From Hymenobacter aerilatus (GTDB lineage Bacteria; Bacteroidota; Bacteroidia; Cytophagales; Hymenobacteraceae), in the NCBI RefSeq assembly GCF_022921095.1, contig NZ_CP095053.1, forward strand, positions 786,501-850,500: a stretch of DNA of 64,000 bases, read 5' to 3'. Shown one piece after another: positions 8,994 to 17,325 of the stretch. Position 1 is the first letter of the stretch; every line of letters begins with the position of its first letter. Below the pieces are notes generated by a model. The model had not been told where the DNA came from. It saw only the letters and a program-made list of their open reading frames with translations, and did not search any database. A program made the position numbers and the translations under genes.

Positions 8994-10402
8994 AGCTGCT
9001 CCAGCAGCACGTGCAGGTCGCCGTTGGTGGCGGCGCGCAGGAGCAGGGCGCGCCAAAGGTTGTTCACGGCCAGGGCCTGGTCGGTTTCGGCGCGGTTGAG
9101 GGTAAGGGCAGCTTGGGTGAGCACCACCAGATTGTCGAGGCCGGCGTCGTAGCGAGCTTTGGCCTGCACGTAGGCGCGGCGGGCCGCATCAAGCTGGCGC
9201 GGGGCTTCCTGGGCGGCTTGGTCAGCAATTTCCAGTTGCAGCACTGCGTTTTGCCGTTCGGTTTGCAGCAGCAGCACTTGCTGGTTGTACTCGGCTTGCG
9301 CCTGGGTCACGCGCTTTTGCTGGGCCGTAGTGGCGTACTTGGTGCGCCACAGCTCCGTAATGTTCCACGACAAAGCACCACCCACCACGTAGTTATACGC
9401 CTTGAAGGGTAGGCCAGCACCCAACGACGGGTCGATGGGGTAGGTGCCATCGGTGCCGGTGCGGTTGCCGATGCCCGAGCCGCGCCCCCACGTGGCCCCC
9501 ACCAGCGACAGGGTGGGGCGCTTGTTCATGAGCAGCAGGTTGTTCTGGGCTTCGCTGGCCCGCACGCGCTGCTGTGCTGCCCGCAAAATAGGCGGCAGGT
9601 GCATGGTGTCGGAGTACACGGCCGGAGCAATGTTGGGCAGCTTGGTGTAAAACTCCATCGAGTCGAGCTGAATGGCCTGCGTGGGCGTGCCCAGTAGGCT
9701 GGCCAGCTGCACGCGCTGCTGCAAAGCCTGCTGCTGGCTGGTCAGAAACTGCAACTGCGCCCGCGAGTTTTCGGCATTCGTAGTGGAGCTGTCGATGCCC
9801 GGCCGGATGCCCGACATAGCGCCGGCCCGGATAACCCGCCGCAACGACTGCGTGCGTTTCAGATTGGCCCGCTGCAATTCCACCGATTTTTGTGCCACCA
9901 AGGCCAGCATAAAGGCATCGGCCACGCGCACCTGGTGCGCAAACAGCTCCTGCTCGTAGTCGGCCTGAGCTTGGTTGGTGGCGGCGTTGGCCCGCTCCAG
10001 GGTAGCGCGGTAGCGCCCGAAGGTGAGCACCGGCCACTCCACCACCAAGCCGCCTTGGCTGGTCCAGGTGGTTTGGCTGTTAAAGTCGGGCCGCACCCCG
10101 GTAACACCAAGGGCGCCACCCGGCAGCACCGCGCCGCGCACCTGATTGGAGGTGCCGTGGGCAACCTGCGCCTGGGCCGTAATCTGGGGTAGGAAGTTGG
10201 CGCGGTTCGTCCGCACATCGGCGGCGGCGGCATCCACAGAAGCCTGCCGTGCCCGCAGCGCTGGGTAGTTGGTGCGGGCCAGCTCCAGCGCTTGCGTGAG
10301 CGTGAGCGGCGACGAGGGCACAGTCTGCGCCACGGCGGGCCTGATGGCGGCTATACTCAGCAGGCCCACTACTAGCAGCACCAGCAGGCGGCGGTCAGCC
10401 AT
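8990..10402 (-). CDS. TolC-family outer-membrane efflux protein
   Basis: 470 residues from ATG 10402, which gives a good signal peptide (MADRRLLVLLVVGLLSIAAIRPAVAQ); an in-frame ATG at 10435 adds 11 residues that look like leader. The mature protein has two OEP repeats of long amphipathic helices rich in Ala/Gln/Leu (LTLTQALELARTNYPALRARQASVDAAAADV near the start, ARRAYVQAKARYDAGLDNLVVLTQAALTLNRAE near the end). It is first in the operon with the RND pump and adaptor and should form the outer-membrane channel. A likely -7 box lies at 10445-10452. Confidence 0.9.
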   Translation of the reverse strand: MADRRLLVLLVVGLLSIAAIRPAVAQTVPSSPLTLTQALELARTNYPALRARQASVDAAAADVRTNRANFLPQITAQAQVAHGTSNQVRGAVLPGGALGVTGVRPDFNSQTTWTSQGGLVVEWPVLTFGRYRATLERANAATNQAQADYEQELFAHQVRVADAFMLALVAQKSVELQRANLKRTQSLRRVIRAGAMSGIRPGIDSSTTNAENSRAQLQFLTSQQQALQQRVQLASLLGTPTQAIQLDSMEFYTKLPNIAPAVYSDTMHLPPILRAAQQRVRASEAQNNLLLMNKRPTLSLVGATWGRGSGIGNRTGTDGTYPIDPSLGAGLPFKAYNYVVGGALSWNITELWRTKYATTAQQKRVTQAQAEYNQQVLLLQTERQNAVLQLEIADQAAQEAPRQLDAARRAYVQAKARYDAGLDNLVVLTQAALTLNRAETDQALAVNNLWRALLLRAATNGDLHVLLEQL

Positions 10403-10444
10403 TACGATATACGGAGAGGAAAGCGTTACTAACATGATGTCAGC

Positions 10445-10452
10445 AAAGCTAG
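10445..10452 (-). promoter_or_regulatory. Putative Bacteroidota -7 box for the tolC-RND operon
   Basis: On the minus strand this reads TAGCTTTG, a full match to TAnnTTTG, 43 bp before the chosen tolC ATG. No clear -33 TTTG is visible at the expected distance. Confidence 0.5.
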
Positions 10453-10649
10453 ATTCGCGGTATTAGACTGATGTTAGTGATGGATTAGAAGTTATTAGAA
10501 CGCCTTCTAATGTGCTTATTCGGCTACGCCATCGATGTTTCTGTCGCAAACTCTAGGGTAGAATAAGAGGATGCGTTGCCCAGCCCACCTTGGCCACTTT
10601 CATTCAGTAGCGCCTTAAAAATTCACTATGCGTAGTGAAATAAAATCGT

Positions 10650-10692
10650 ATGACGTAAACATGCGTCATAATGAGTCGTATATTTACGTCAT
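10650..10692. promoter_or_regulatory. Putative ArsR operator
   Basis: A 10-nt perfect inverted repeat, ATGACGTAAA (10650-10659) and TTTACGTCAT (10683-10692), lies just upstream of arsR. A further ATGCGTCATAATGA stretch between the arms and TGACGTA at 10711 share the TGACGT/ACGTCA core. The placement suits autoregulation by the adjacent ArsR repressor (inference). Confidence 0.5.
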
Positions 10693-10709
10693 ACTTCGCA
10701 CCTCTGCTG

Positions 10710-11063
10710 ATGACGTACGCCAAAACCGCCGCATTCACCCAAGAGCAACAGCTACTCGCCCGCGTAGCCAAGGCGCTGGCTCACCCGGCGCGGGTAGCTA
10801 TTATTCAGTTTTTGGCTAGTAAGAAAACTTGTATTTCGGGCGATATCGCGGCCGAGCTGCCGCTTTCGCGCACCACAGTATCACAGCACCTGCAAGAGCT
10901 GAAAGCGCTGGACCTGATTCGCGGCGAAATCGACGGCCTCACGATTTGCTACTGCCTCAATACGGAGTTGCTCCAGCAGGTACAACAGCAGTTTGCGGCC
11001 TTTTTCGACGAGGCTACTCGCGGCGGTGCGGTCTGCGGGCCAGACGACGCCTGCGCGTGCTAG
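10710..11063 (+). CDS. arsR: ArsR/SmtB-family transcriptional repressor
   Basis: 117 residues from ATG 10710. An ATG at 10671 is in frame but would place the inverted-repeat operator inside the gene. Winged helix-turn-helix: [17 protein letters not shown], then recognition helix [20 protein letters not shown] and wing. Candidate thiol ligands are C41 and a C-terminal cluster CGPDDACAC (C109, C115, C117), consistent with sensing As(III) or another thiophilic metal. It leads a run with a DUF6428 gene (50 bp downstream) and a metallophosphoesterase. The metal is inferred from family and neighbours. Confidence 0.85.
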   Translation: MTYAKTAAFTQEQQLLARVAKALAHPARVAIIQFLASKKTCISGDIAAELPLSRTTVSQHLQELKALDLIRGEIDGLTICYCLNTELLQQVQQQFAAFFDEATRGGAVCGPDDACAC

Positions 11064-11113
11064 GGCCACTCTACTTTTCGCTCTTTTAGAAGAACATCAA
11101 TACGAACAACGCC

Positions 11114-11581
11114 ATGAAAATCTCTGAAATCAAACAGGCCCTCGCCGAAGTAGAAGCTGTCAATTTTCGCCTGCCCTCGGGCGAATACTTGCCCGCGCAT
11201 TTCCACGTGACGGAAGTGGGCCTGGTCAGCAAGCATTTCATCGACTGTGGCGGCGTGGAGCGCCGCGAAACCGTGGCCAACTTCCAGCTCTGGGAGGCCG
11301 GCGACTACGACCACCGGCTGGCCCCGCAGAAGTTTCTACACATCCTGGAGGTATCGCAGCGCATTCTGGGCACCGAGGACCTTGCTATTGAGGTGGAGTA
11401 CCAGCAGGCAACCATCGGCAAGTTTGGGCTGACGCGGGAGGGAAATGACTTTGTGCTAACGCCTAAGCAAACTGCCTGCCTAGCGCAGGATGCCTGCGGT
11501 ATTCCCGACGCCCAGCCGTTTGCCCTACCCCAGTTGCAGATGGCGGGCGCTGCCTGCACGCCGGGCGGCGGGTGCTGCTAA
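11114..11581 (+). CDS. DUF6428 family protein
   Basis: 155 residues, cytosolic, no signal or membrane segment. I recognise it as the small DUF6428 protein that accompanies arsR in Bacteroidota arsenic loci. Features: HFHVTEVGLVSKHFIDCGG near the start with conserved His/Cys, a QLW core, and a cysteine-rich tail (CLAQDACGIPD and CTPGGGCC at the C-terminus). The cysteines suggest metal or metalloid binding, but no biochemical role is known to me. It is 50 bp after arsR and 73 bp before the metallophosphoesterase. Confidence 0.75.
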   Translation: MKISEIKQALAEVEAVNFRLPSGEYLPAHFHVTEVGLVSKHFIDCGGVERRETVANFQLWEAGDYDHRLAPQKFLHILEVSQRILGTEDLAIEVEYQQATIGKFGLTREGNDFVLTPKQTACLAQDACGIPDAQPFALPQLQMAGAACTPGGGCC

Positions 11582-11654
11582 TAACGTGGCCTCACGGCGC
11601 GGTCAGAAAGGACCGCGCCGGTTCGTTTTTGTCTCCACTCTTGCTTTCCTCCCG

Positions 11655-12428
11655 ATGACCATTGCCTTTTTCTCCGACGTGCATGGCAACCTGCCGGCGC
11701 TGGAAGCCGTGCTGGCCGATATAGACCAGCGCCGTCCGGATATGGTTTTCTGTCTCGGCGACCTAGTAGGCTACGCGCCTTGGCCCAACGAGGTAGTGAA
11801 CGAGGTGCGTCGCCGCGGCATTCCTACCCTGGCCGGCAACTACGACCAGGGCATTGGGCTGGCGAGCAACAATTGCGGCTGCGCCTACAAAACCGACACT
11901 GACAAGGACTTGGGCGCCCAAAGTATTGCCTACACCAACCGCGTGATAGGTGAAGCGGAGCGGCGCTACCTGCGCCTGTTGCCCAAGCACATGCGCCTCG
12001 ACTTTCAGGAGGAACCCTGCACACTGAGTCTACTAATGGTGCATGGCTCGCCGCGCAAAATCAATGAGTATCTGTTTGAAGACCGGCCCGAAGCCAGCTT
12101 CCAGCGGATGCTGCAAGACGCGCAAGCCGACGTGCTGCTCTTCGGTCACACTCATAAGCCCTACCACCGCACCTTGGCCTACGAGCACGAGGGCGAAACC
12201 CGCTACCGCTATGCCCTGAACATCGGCTCGGTGGGCAAGCCCAAAGACGGCGACCCGCGCGCCGCCTACCAGCTCCTGCACCTGGATGAGCAGACTACGC
12301 TGACGGACCCTACCCGTGTACGCTCGGAGTTGGTGCGGGTAGCATACGACGTAGAGAAAGCCGCACGGGCCGTAGAGGCCTCGCCGCTGCCCAACGAGTA
12401 CGCCGATATGTTGCGCAAGGCATACTAA
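11655..12428 (+). CDS. Metallophosphoesterase linked to an arsR cassette
   Basis: 257 residues from ATG 11655 (MTIAFFSDVHGNLPALEAVL); earlier in-frame codons overlap DUF6428 and look non-coding. It has calcineurin-type dinuclear-metal motifs: SDVHGN, LGDLVGYAP, GNYDQG, VHGSPR and GHTHKPY. An unusual NNCGCAYKTDTD insert follows GNYD. Size and motifs fit the YfcE/MJ0936-like class. It is third in arsR-DUF6428-phosphoesterase; no arsenate reductase or efflux pump follows, because the next gene is convergent. Substrate unknown. Confidence 0.8.
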   Translation: MTIAFFSDVHGNLPALEAVLADIDQRRPDMVFCLGDLVGYAPWPNEVVNEVRRRGIPTLAGNYDQGIGLASNNCGCAYKTDTDKDLGAQSIAYTNRVIGEAERRYLRLLPKHMRLDFQEEPCTLSLLMVHGSPRKINEYLFEDRPEASFQRMLQDAQADVLLFGHTHKPYHRTLAYEHEGETRYRYALNIGSVGKPKDGDPRAAYQLLHLDEQTTLTDPTRVRSELVRVAYDVEKAARAVEASPLPNEYADMLRKAY

Positions 12429-12497
12429 GCGCCCTACCCAATGACTACAATGCGCTTGAGTGCAAGCATACCCTTGAGATGAGCGTAAACTCGTTAA

Positions 12498-13883
12498 CTA
12501 CCCTTTCAGTAGAGGTAAGCTGACCTCAGCAATGGTGCCGCCACCCGGCCGGGGTAGTAGCCGCAGCACGCCTTGGTGCAGCTGCAAAATCTCGTGCGCT
12601 AGCGTCAGGCCGATGCCAAAACCGCCAATGCGCTCCACGTTGCTCCCCCGAATCAGGGGCTGAAAAATGTGTTGTAGGTCGGTGGGTGAAATGCCAATGC
12701 CTTGGTCCTCAATGCAAAGTCGTATACCCTGGTCGGTGTTCATCTCCAAGTGCAAGGCCACGGGCTGCTCCGCTGAATACTTGCAGGCATTGTCTACCAG
12801 GTTTCCCAGCGCCGTGCGCAGCAGGTGGCGGTTGCCGAGCACGGTGGGCGGCGTGTGCTGCCGCTCCACGCCCTCGCTCACGGCCAGCGACAGACGCTGC
12901 TGGGGGCGCTGGTGCTGCACAGTATCAATCACATCCAGCAAAATGTCCATCACCTCCAGCGGCTGCCGATCCAGGGTAGGGGCCAGGCCGCCAAGGCGGG
13001 CCAGGTGCAGCAGGCCGTTGGTCAGCTCCGTGAGCTTGTCCAGCTCCTGGGCCGCGTGGCTGATGCTTTCTTTCAGGCTAGGCACGTCGGTATCGTAGTC
13101 CAGGGAGGTTTCCAGCCAGCCTTTGATGGTGGTGAGGGGCGTGCGGAGCTCGTGCGAGGCCTGCGCAATGAAGGCTTGCTGACTGGCCGCCAGAGCTTCC
13201 TGCCGCGTGAGTAGGTCGTTGAAGGCCGTGGCCAGCACGCCTACCTCATCGTGGGGGGTGGAGGCCCGCAGACGAAAGCCGGACGCCTGGGAGCCCGGCG
13301 CCCGCAACTGCCGAATCAGAAAATTGAACGGGGCCAGCGCCCGGCTGGCAAAGAGCAACCCCAGCCCGGCCACCACTACCACGGCCATCAAGTTGCCGTA
13401 GAGCAGCGAGTTCAGCAAGCTATACTGGCGGGTGTAGCCGTTACTGTCGTAGGCCGTCACGATGGCTACATACTCGCCGGGCGCGCCGGGTTTGCGGTAC
13501 ATAATGGCCACACCATCCTTGGGGTAGCGGTGGCCGGGGCTATGAAACGAAAAAGCATGTTCTTTTTTCTCCCGCACCCGCGCCAGAAACGACGGGGTAG
13601 CGTGGAAGTCCTGGCCGTGCAGGCTATGGTAGAGCGGCGTGTTGTCGGGGGCATACAGGTACTCGGCCTGTTCGGGTAGGGAAGCCAGGATATTGCTCAT
13701 GGTCGTGTCGCCGAGCACCTGCTCTACCACATAGGCCTTGCGCGTGAGGCGGGCTGTGAACGACTCCTGCCGAAAGTCAACATAGCTCAGGTACACGTAG
13801 ACGGAGAAGGCCAGCAGAATCAGGCCCACCAGGCCGCTGAACCACAGCAGCAGCTTGTGTTTGATCTGAAGCCGCGCCGCCAT
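12498..13883 (-). CDS. Two-component sensor histidine kinase
   Basis: 461 residues. TM1 (about 12-32), a periplasmic sensor of about 130 residues, TM2 (about 160-180), a HAMP linker, HisKA with phospho-acceptor H244 in ASHELRTPLTT, then HATPase_c with an N box (NLVDNACKYS) and G boxes (EDQGIGIS, GFGIGLTLAHEI). Its ATG overlaps the stop of the response regulator (TGATG), so the two are co-translated. Layout is of the CusS/ArlS kind. The signal is unknown. Confidence 0.92.
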   Translation of the reverse strand: MAARLQIKHKLLLWFSGLVGLILLAFSVYVYLSYVDFRQESFTARLTRKAYVVEQVLGDTTMSNILASLPEQAEYLYAPDNTPLYHSLHGQDFHATPSFLARVREKKEHAFSFHSPGHRYPKDGVAIMYRKPGAPGEYVAIVTAYDSNGYTRQYSLLNSLLYGNLMAVVVVAGLGLLFASRALAPFNFLIRQLRAPGSQASGFRLRASTPHDEVGVLATAFNDLLTRQEALAASQQAFIAQASHELRTPLTTIKGWLETSLDYDTDVPSLKESISHAAQELDKLTELTNGLLHLARLGGLAPTLDRQPLEVMDILLDVIDTVQHQRPQQRLSLAVSEGVERQHTPPTVLGNRHLLRTALGNLVDNACKYSAEQPVALHLEMNTDQGIRLCIEDQGIGISPTDLQHIFQPLIRGSNVERIGGFGIGLTLAHEILQLHQGVLRLLPRPGGGTIAEVSLPLLKG

Positions 13884-14557
13884 CAGCCCTGCATCAAATA
13901 GCCCATGCCTACCACCGTGTGCAGCAGCTTCTGCCCAAAGTTCTTGTCGATTTTCTTGCGCAAGTAGTTGATGTACACATCAATCACGTTGGTATTGGTG
14001 TCGAAGTGCAGGTCCCAAACTTTCTCGGCAATTTCCACCCGGCTCACGGTTTTGCCCTTGTTCACCATCAGAAACTCCAGCAAGGCATACTCGCGGGTGG
14101 TCAGCTCGATGCGCTGCCCGGCCCGGCGCACAATGCGGGCGTCCACGTCCATTTCCAGATCGGCTACCTGCAGCAGAGCGTGCTGGCCGGCGTAGGAAAC
14201 GCTACGGCGGGCCAGCGCCCGAATGCGCAGCAGCAGCTCCCGAAACACGAAGGGCTTCACGAGGTAGTCGTCGGCGCCTACTCCAAAACCGCTTTCCTTG
14301 TCCTGCATGCTATCCAGGGCCGTGAGCATGAGCACGGCCTGGCGCGGCGAGTGTTGCTTGATGTATCGGCACAGCTCGAAGCCGTTGATGTGCGGCAGGT
14401 TCACGTCCAGAATCACCACGTCGTAGGGCTGCTGGTCGAACAGGCGCTGGCCCATCAGGCCATCGTAGGCCACTTCCAGCTCGTAGTTTTCGCTTTCGAT
14501 GCCCTTTCGGATAAACGAGGCCAGACTTACTTCATCTTCGATGAGGAGAATTTTCAA
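13883..14557 (-). CDS. OmpR-family response regulator
   Basis: About 224 residues if it starts at TTG 14557, giving the canonical MKILLIEDE opening; the only upstream ATG (14638) adds 27 residues unlike a receiver. Receiver domain: acidic pair E7/D8, phospho-acceptor D51 in VVILDVNLP, then LTALDS and KPF. The C-terminal winged helix includes LTTREYALLEFLMVNKGKTVSR and the recognition-helix region TNVIDVYINYLRKKID. It is translationally coupled to the kinase. The start codon is the uncertain part. Confidence 0.88.
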   Translation of the reverse strand: MKILLIEDEVSLASFIRKGIESENYELEVAYDGLMGQRLFDQQPYDVVILDVNLPHINGFELCRYIKQHSPRQAVLMLTALDSMQDKESGFGVGADDYLVKPFVFRELLLRIRALARRSVSYAGQHALLQVADLEMDVDARIVRRAGQRIELTTREYALLEFLMVNKGKTVSRVEIAEKVWDLHFDTNTNVIDVYINYLRKKIDKNFGQKLLHTVVGMGYLMQG

Positions 14558-14640
14558 GGCAATAGCTGTATTGAGTTTCAAGAAATGCCTACTCCTGTAT
14601 AATATAATAGGGGAGCTGGCGGTAGGAGCAAGCAGCAAAC

Positions 14641-16101
14641 TCAGCGGCCGGCGGCTGATAGCGCAGCCCCACCGCTGACTTTAAATACGTATGCCAGCGG
14701 GGAAGGTATCTGCGCCGGGCTCAGGGCGGGCGGCTGAATAATAAGCTGTCCACCTTTGGTGGTGCATTTCACTGGTGCCGGGCTGCCCAGCAGCGTCACA
14801 TGAGGCGGCTTGCGGGTAGGGCGCACACCCGCCACCGCAAAAGGCGCCGTAGGCCAGGCTGTGGCTAGCACGTACAGGTCGTTGCCTTTGGCAGTGTAGT
14901 ACAACGTTCTGGTTTTCTCGCCTTGCGTAAGGCCCGGCGCCCAGGGGGTCGTGCCATAAATGGCCTCGCCGTTGATGGCCAGCCAGTTGCCTATATCCAC
15001 CAACCGCTCCTGCATCAGCACTGGAATGGTGCCATCGGCCGCCGGCCCAATGTTGAGCAGCAGGTTGCCGCCTCGGCTCACAATGTCAATGAGCTGGTGC
15101 ACAAGTTGAGCTGAGGAAAGATAATCGTCGATGTTTTCGGCGCGGTTGAAGCCGTACGACTGGCCCATGCCGCGGCTTTCTTCCCAGGGATGATGGGCGC
15201 CTACCTTGTCGTTGTCGCTGGCATACTCGCTGGTATAGTAGCCGCCATGCTGGCTGCGGGTGCCGCGGCCCCACCGGTCGTTCACAACCACTTCTGCCTT
15301 GTTGGGGGCATTGTTGTAGAGCCACGCCAGAAACTCGCGGCTTTTCCAGTACTCGGCGGGCCGGTCCCATTCACCGTCGGCAAAGAGCACGGCCGGCTGG
15401 TAGCGAGTCACCAGCTCCTTGAGCTGCCATAGGGAGTTCTGCTCTACGTACTGCGCATCGGGTATCTGGTGCTTTGCAATGTCGGCCGGGGGGAGGTAGT
15501 AGCCACCGGGCCGACTGGTAGTAGGGGTGCTTTCCCACTCCATCAGGGAGTAGTACAGGCCCATTTTCAGGCCGCGGGCGCGCACGGCCTGGGCCAGGCC
15601 GCCTACCAAATCGCGCTTTGGCCCCACGGCGGCGCTGTTCCACTGTTGCTTGTAAGGGGCAGTGGTGGGCCACAAGGAGTAGCCATCGTGATGCTTCGAG
15701 GTGAGCACCACGTAGCGGGCACCGGCGCGCACAAACAAATCGGCCCAACGAGCGGGGTCGAACAGCTCCGCCCGAAACAGCGGCCCAAAGTCGCGGTAGG
15801 TGAAGGTAGGGCCGTAGTTTTTGTTGTGGAAACTCTCACGCAGCGCCGCATTGCCGTACACGTCGGCCCCATACCACTCGGCGTAAGTTTCATAGGGGCG
15901 AGGGCTCACAGGACGGTAGGCCGGCACCGAGTACACGCCCCAGTGAATGAAAATGCCAAACTTCGCCTCCGTAAACCACTGCGGCATCGGGCGCTGGTCC
16001 AGCGAAGCCCAAGTAGGCTGATACGTAGGCTGGGCTCCTGCCCGCGTTGCGGTGGCCAATCCCGCCAGCAGTAGGTAGGGCGCGTAAGAGGTGAACGGCA
16101 T
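14641..16101 (-). CDS. Secreted GH29 alpha-L-fucosidase
   Basis: 486 residues with a signal peptide (about 1-24, ending RAGAQ). Typical GH29 barrel: WFTEAKFGIFIHWGVYSVPA near the start, YVVLTSKHHDGYSLW, and the nucleophile region AVLFADGEWD with D242 as the likely catalytic aspartate. A short C-terminal beta domain follows. It should remove terminal alpha-L-fucose from plant or host glycans. It lies 83 bp upstream of the response-regulator start on the same strand; a functional link is possible but unproven. Confidence 0.9.
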   Translation of the reverse strand: MPFTSYAPYLLLAGLATATRAGAQPTYQPTWASLDQRPMPQWFTEAKFGIFIHWGVYSVPAYRPVSPRPYETYAEWYGADVYGNAALRESFHNKNYGPTFTYRDFGPLFRAELFDPARWADLFVRAGARYVVLTSKHHDGYSLWPTTAPYKQQWNSAAVGPKRDLVGGLAQAVRARGLKMGLYYSLMEWESTPTTSRPGGYYLPPADIAKHQIPDAQYVEQNSLWQLKELVTRYQPAVLFADGEWDRPAEYWKSREFLAWLYNNAPNKAEVVVNDRWGRGTRSQHGGYYTSEYASDNDKVGAHHPWEESRGMGQSYGFNRAENIDDYLSSAQLVHQLIDIVSRGGNLLLNIGPAADGTIPVLMQERLVDIGNWLAINGEAIYGTTPWAPGLTQGEKTRTLYYTAKGNDLYVLATAWPTAPFAVAGVRPTRKPPHVTLLGSPAPVKCTTKGGQLIIQPPALSPAQIPSPLAYVFKVSGGAALSAAGR

Positions 16102-16220
16102 AGGAAACGCGTTGTATGAAAGGAGCCAAACGGCGATTCACCGCTCCATCAAGATACCAGTAACTCCATTAGCCGCAACAGAAGCAGCAAGGAAATGGTC
16201 AGTTGGCAGCAGAGGGAGTC

Positions 16221-17096
16221 TTACTGCGTCGGTCCATCGTCTACCCGCGCTTCTATAGTGGCTTGCACGGCGGTGGAAATGGCGGAGAGCAGGTCCAGCC
16301 CCGTGGCCTGTTCAATGGCGTCGACAGAGGTGCGGTAGGTGGCCCAGTCCGGGTTCAGGTCATTTCGGTTGGGCGTGTTGATGGCAATAATGCGGGTGTC
16401 GGCCGAGACGCGCCGGGCGTCGTCGGTGCCTACCGGCAATACCACCACTACCTTCCAGCAGCGGGCGGGCACCGTCACGCGGCCGTCGTCGATGGTGGTG
16501 GCGTAGCCGTTGCTGCCAGTGCCGCCCCGGCCGTAGCTGCCGCAGATGATGTACAGCTCATTGCCCTGGTCCACCAGCGTGCGGCAATAGTTTTCCAGCC
16601 CTACCCACGTGCGCTGGTTATTGGTAGGCGCCTGGGGCATGATGTTGGTCATCAGGAAGGTAGCCGAGTTGTCGTCTGAGGTGCGGGTGCGGTCGGCGGA
16701 GGGGCAGTTGTGGCCTCGGTCGAAGCCCGAGCCGGTGTAGCTGCTGGTCGTGACCTGGTACCAGCCGCGGGGTAGGGCCGCATCCGTCCGGAAGTCGTCT
16801 TGGCGCGGCGCCGAGCCCAGCCAAGCGCCACTCAGGTGCCACGATACCCAGTTCGGAATGCCCCGGTCGCGGTGGTAGCTAAGCGCGTATTGGGGCTTGC
16901 TGAGCAGGTAATTGGTGGGCTGCTTCTCATCGGCCGTGGCGCCGCTGGGGTTGCCCAAGGCCAGGTTGTCGTCGCGGGTAGGGGCGGTGGGGTCCGGCGC
17001 ATCGGTGCAGGCGCTGGCGCCCGCTAAGCCGGTTAATAACAGAAAGCGCAGTGCCCGGCGAAAAGAAAGAGTAGTGCAGGAGGGTAGGAACATCAT
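16221..17096 (-). CDS. DNA/RNA non-specific endonuclease (NUC1 family), exported lipoprotein
   Basis: 291 residues. The N-terminus has a hydrophobic stretch ending in a lipobox-like sequence (GASAC), so it is probably a surface or periplasmic lipoprotein. The beta-beta-alpha-metal signature is DRGH (about 126-129) in GFDRGHNCPSADRT, followed by the Mg-binding Asn region NIMPQAPTNNQRTWVGLENY. It should cut single- and double-stranded DNA and RNA. Two ATGs are adjacent (17096, 17093). A consensus -7 box sits only 4 bp before the ATG, suggesting a leaderless message. Confidence 0.88.
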   Translation of the reverse strand: MMFLPSCTTLSFRRALRFLLLTGLAGASACTDAPDPTAPTRDDNLALGNPSGATADEKQPTNYLLSKPQYALSYHRDRGIPNWVSWHLSGAWLGSAPRQDDFRTDAALPRGWYQVTTSSYTGSGFDRGHNCPSADRTRTSDDNSATFLMTNIMPQAPTNNQRTWVGLENYCRTLVDQGNELYIICGSYGRGGTGSNGYATTIDDGRVTVPARCWKVVVVLPVGTDDARRVSADTRIIAINTPNRNDLNPDWATYRTSVDAIEQATGLDLLSAISTAVQATIEARVDDGPTQ

Positions 17097-17100
17097 GGCG

Positions 17101-17108
17101 CAAAGCTA
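17101..17108 (-). promoter_or_regulatory. -7 box of the endonuclease gene (likely leaderless)
   Basis: Minus strand TAGCTTTG matches TAnnTTTG. It ends 4 bp before ATG 17096, so transcription would begin at or beside the start codon. No -33 TTTG is evident. Confidence 0.5.
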
Positions 17109-17190
17109 CGCGCTAGCCCGCGAAGCTGCCCGTGGCGCCAGTAGTTCCGAAGAACTTGTCTGAGTTAAATCGGTAGGCCATTGAAAGGGT

Positions 17191-17289
17191 GTAGAGACGC
17201 ATCCTCGCGTCTCGTCGTTGAACGACTCGTATCAGCACCATTCTAGCGAACAGTCTCAGCAACGACAAGACGCAAGGATGCGTCTCTAC
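17191..17289. repeat. Long inverted repeat, GTAGAGACGC class
   Basis: 30-nt arms (17191-17220 and 17260-17289) are reverse complements with two mismatches around a 39-nt loop. The arm begins GTAGAGACGCATCC. It lies between the endonuclease promoter and the 3' end of the next M28 peptidase gene. The outer 8 bases (GTAGAGAC) are shared with the element at 22060-22157. Confidence 0.88.
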
Positions 17290-17325
17290 CCCAACTTCCG
17301 GCGCATCTCCTGCGCTGGCCTACCT

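Larger units (their letters stand above)
10403..10709. other. Divergent intergenic region between tolC and arsR
   Basis: 307 bp without a supported gene. It holds the tolC -7 box (10445-10452), about 180 bp in which I see nothing specific, and the arsR-side inverted repeat (10650-10692). A short frame starting at 10628 only overlaps arsR in another phase and is not a gene. Confidence 0.6.

Noticed and set aside
10671..10709. arsR starting at ATG 10671
   Set aside because: That start would lie inside the inverted-repeat operator; ATG 10710 fits the family N-terminus.
12452..12465. Small hairpin GCTTG-AGTG-CAAGC as terminator between the phosphoesterase and kinase genes
   Set aside because: The stem is only 5 bp and there is no T-run on either strand.
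13883..14638. Response regulator starting at ATG 14638
   Set aside because: The extra 27 residues do not fit a receiver domain and TTG 14557 gives the canonical MKILLIEDE start.
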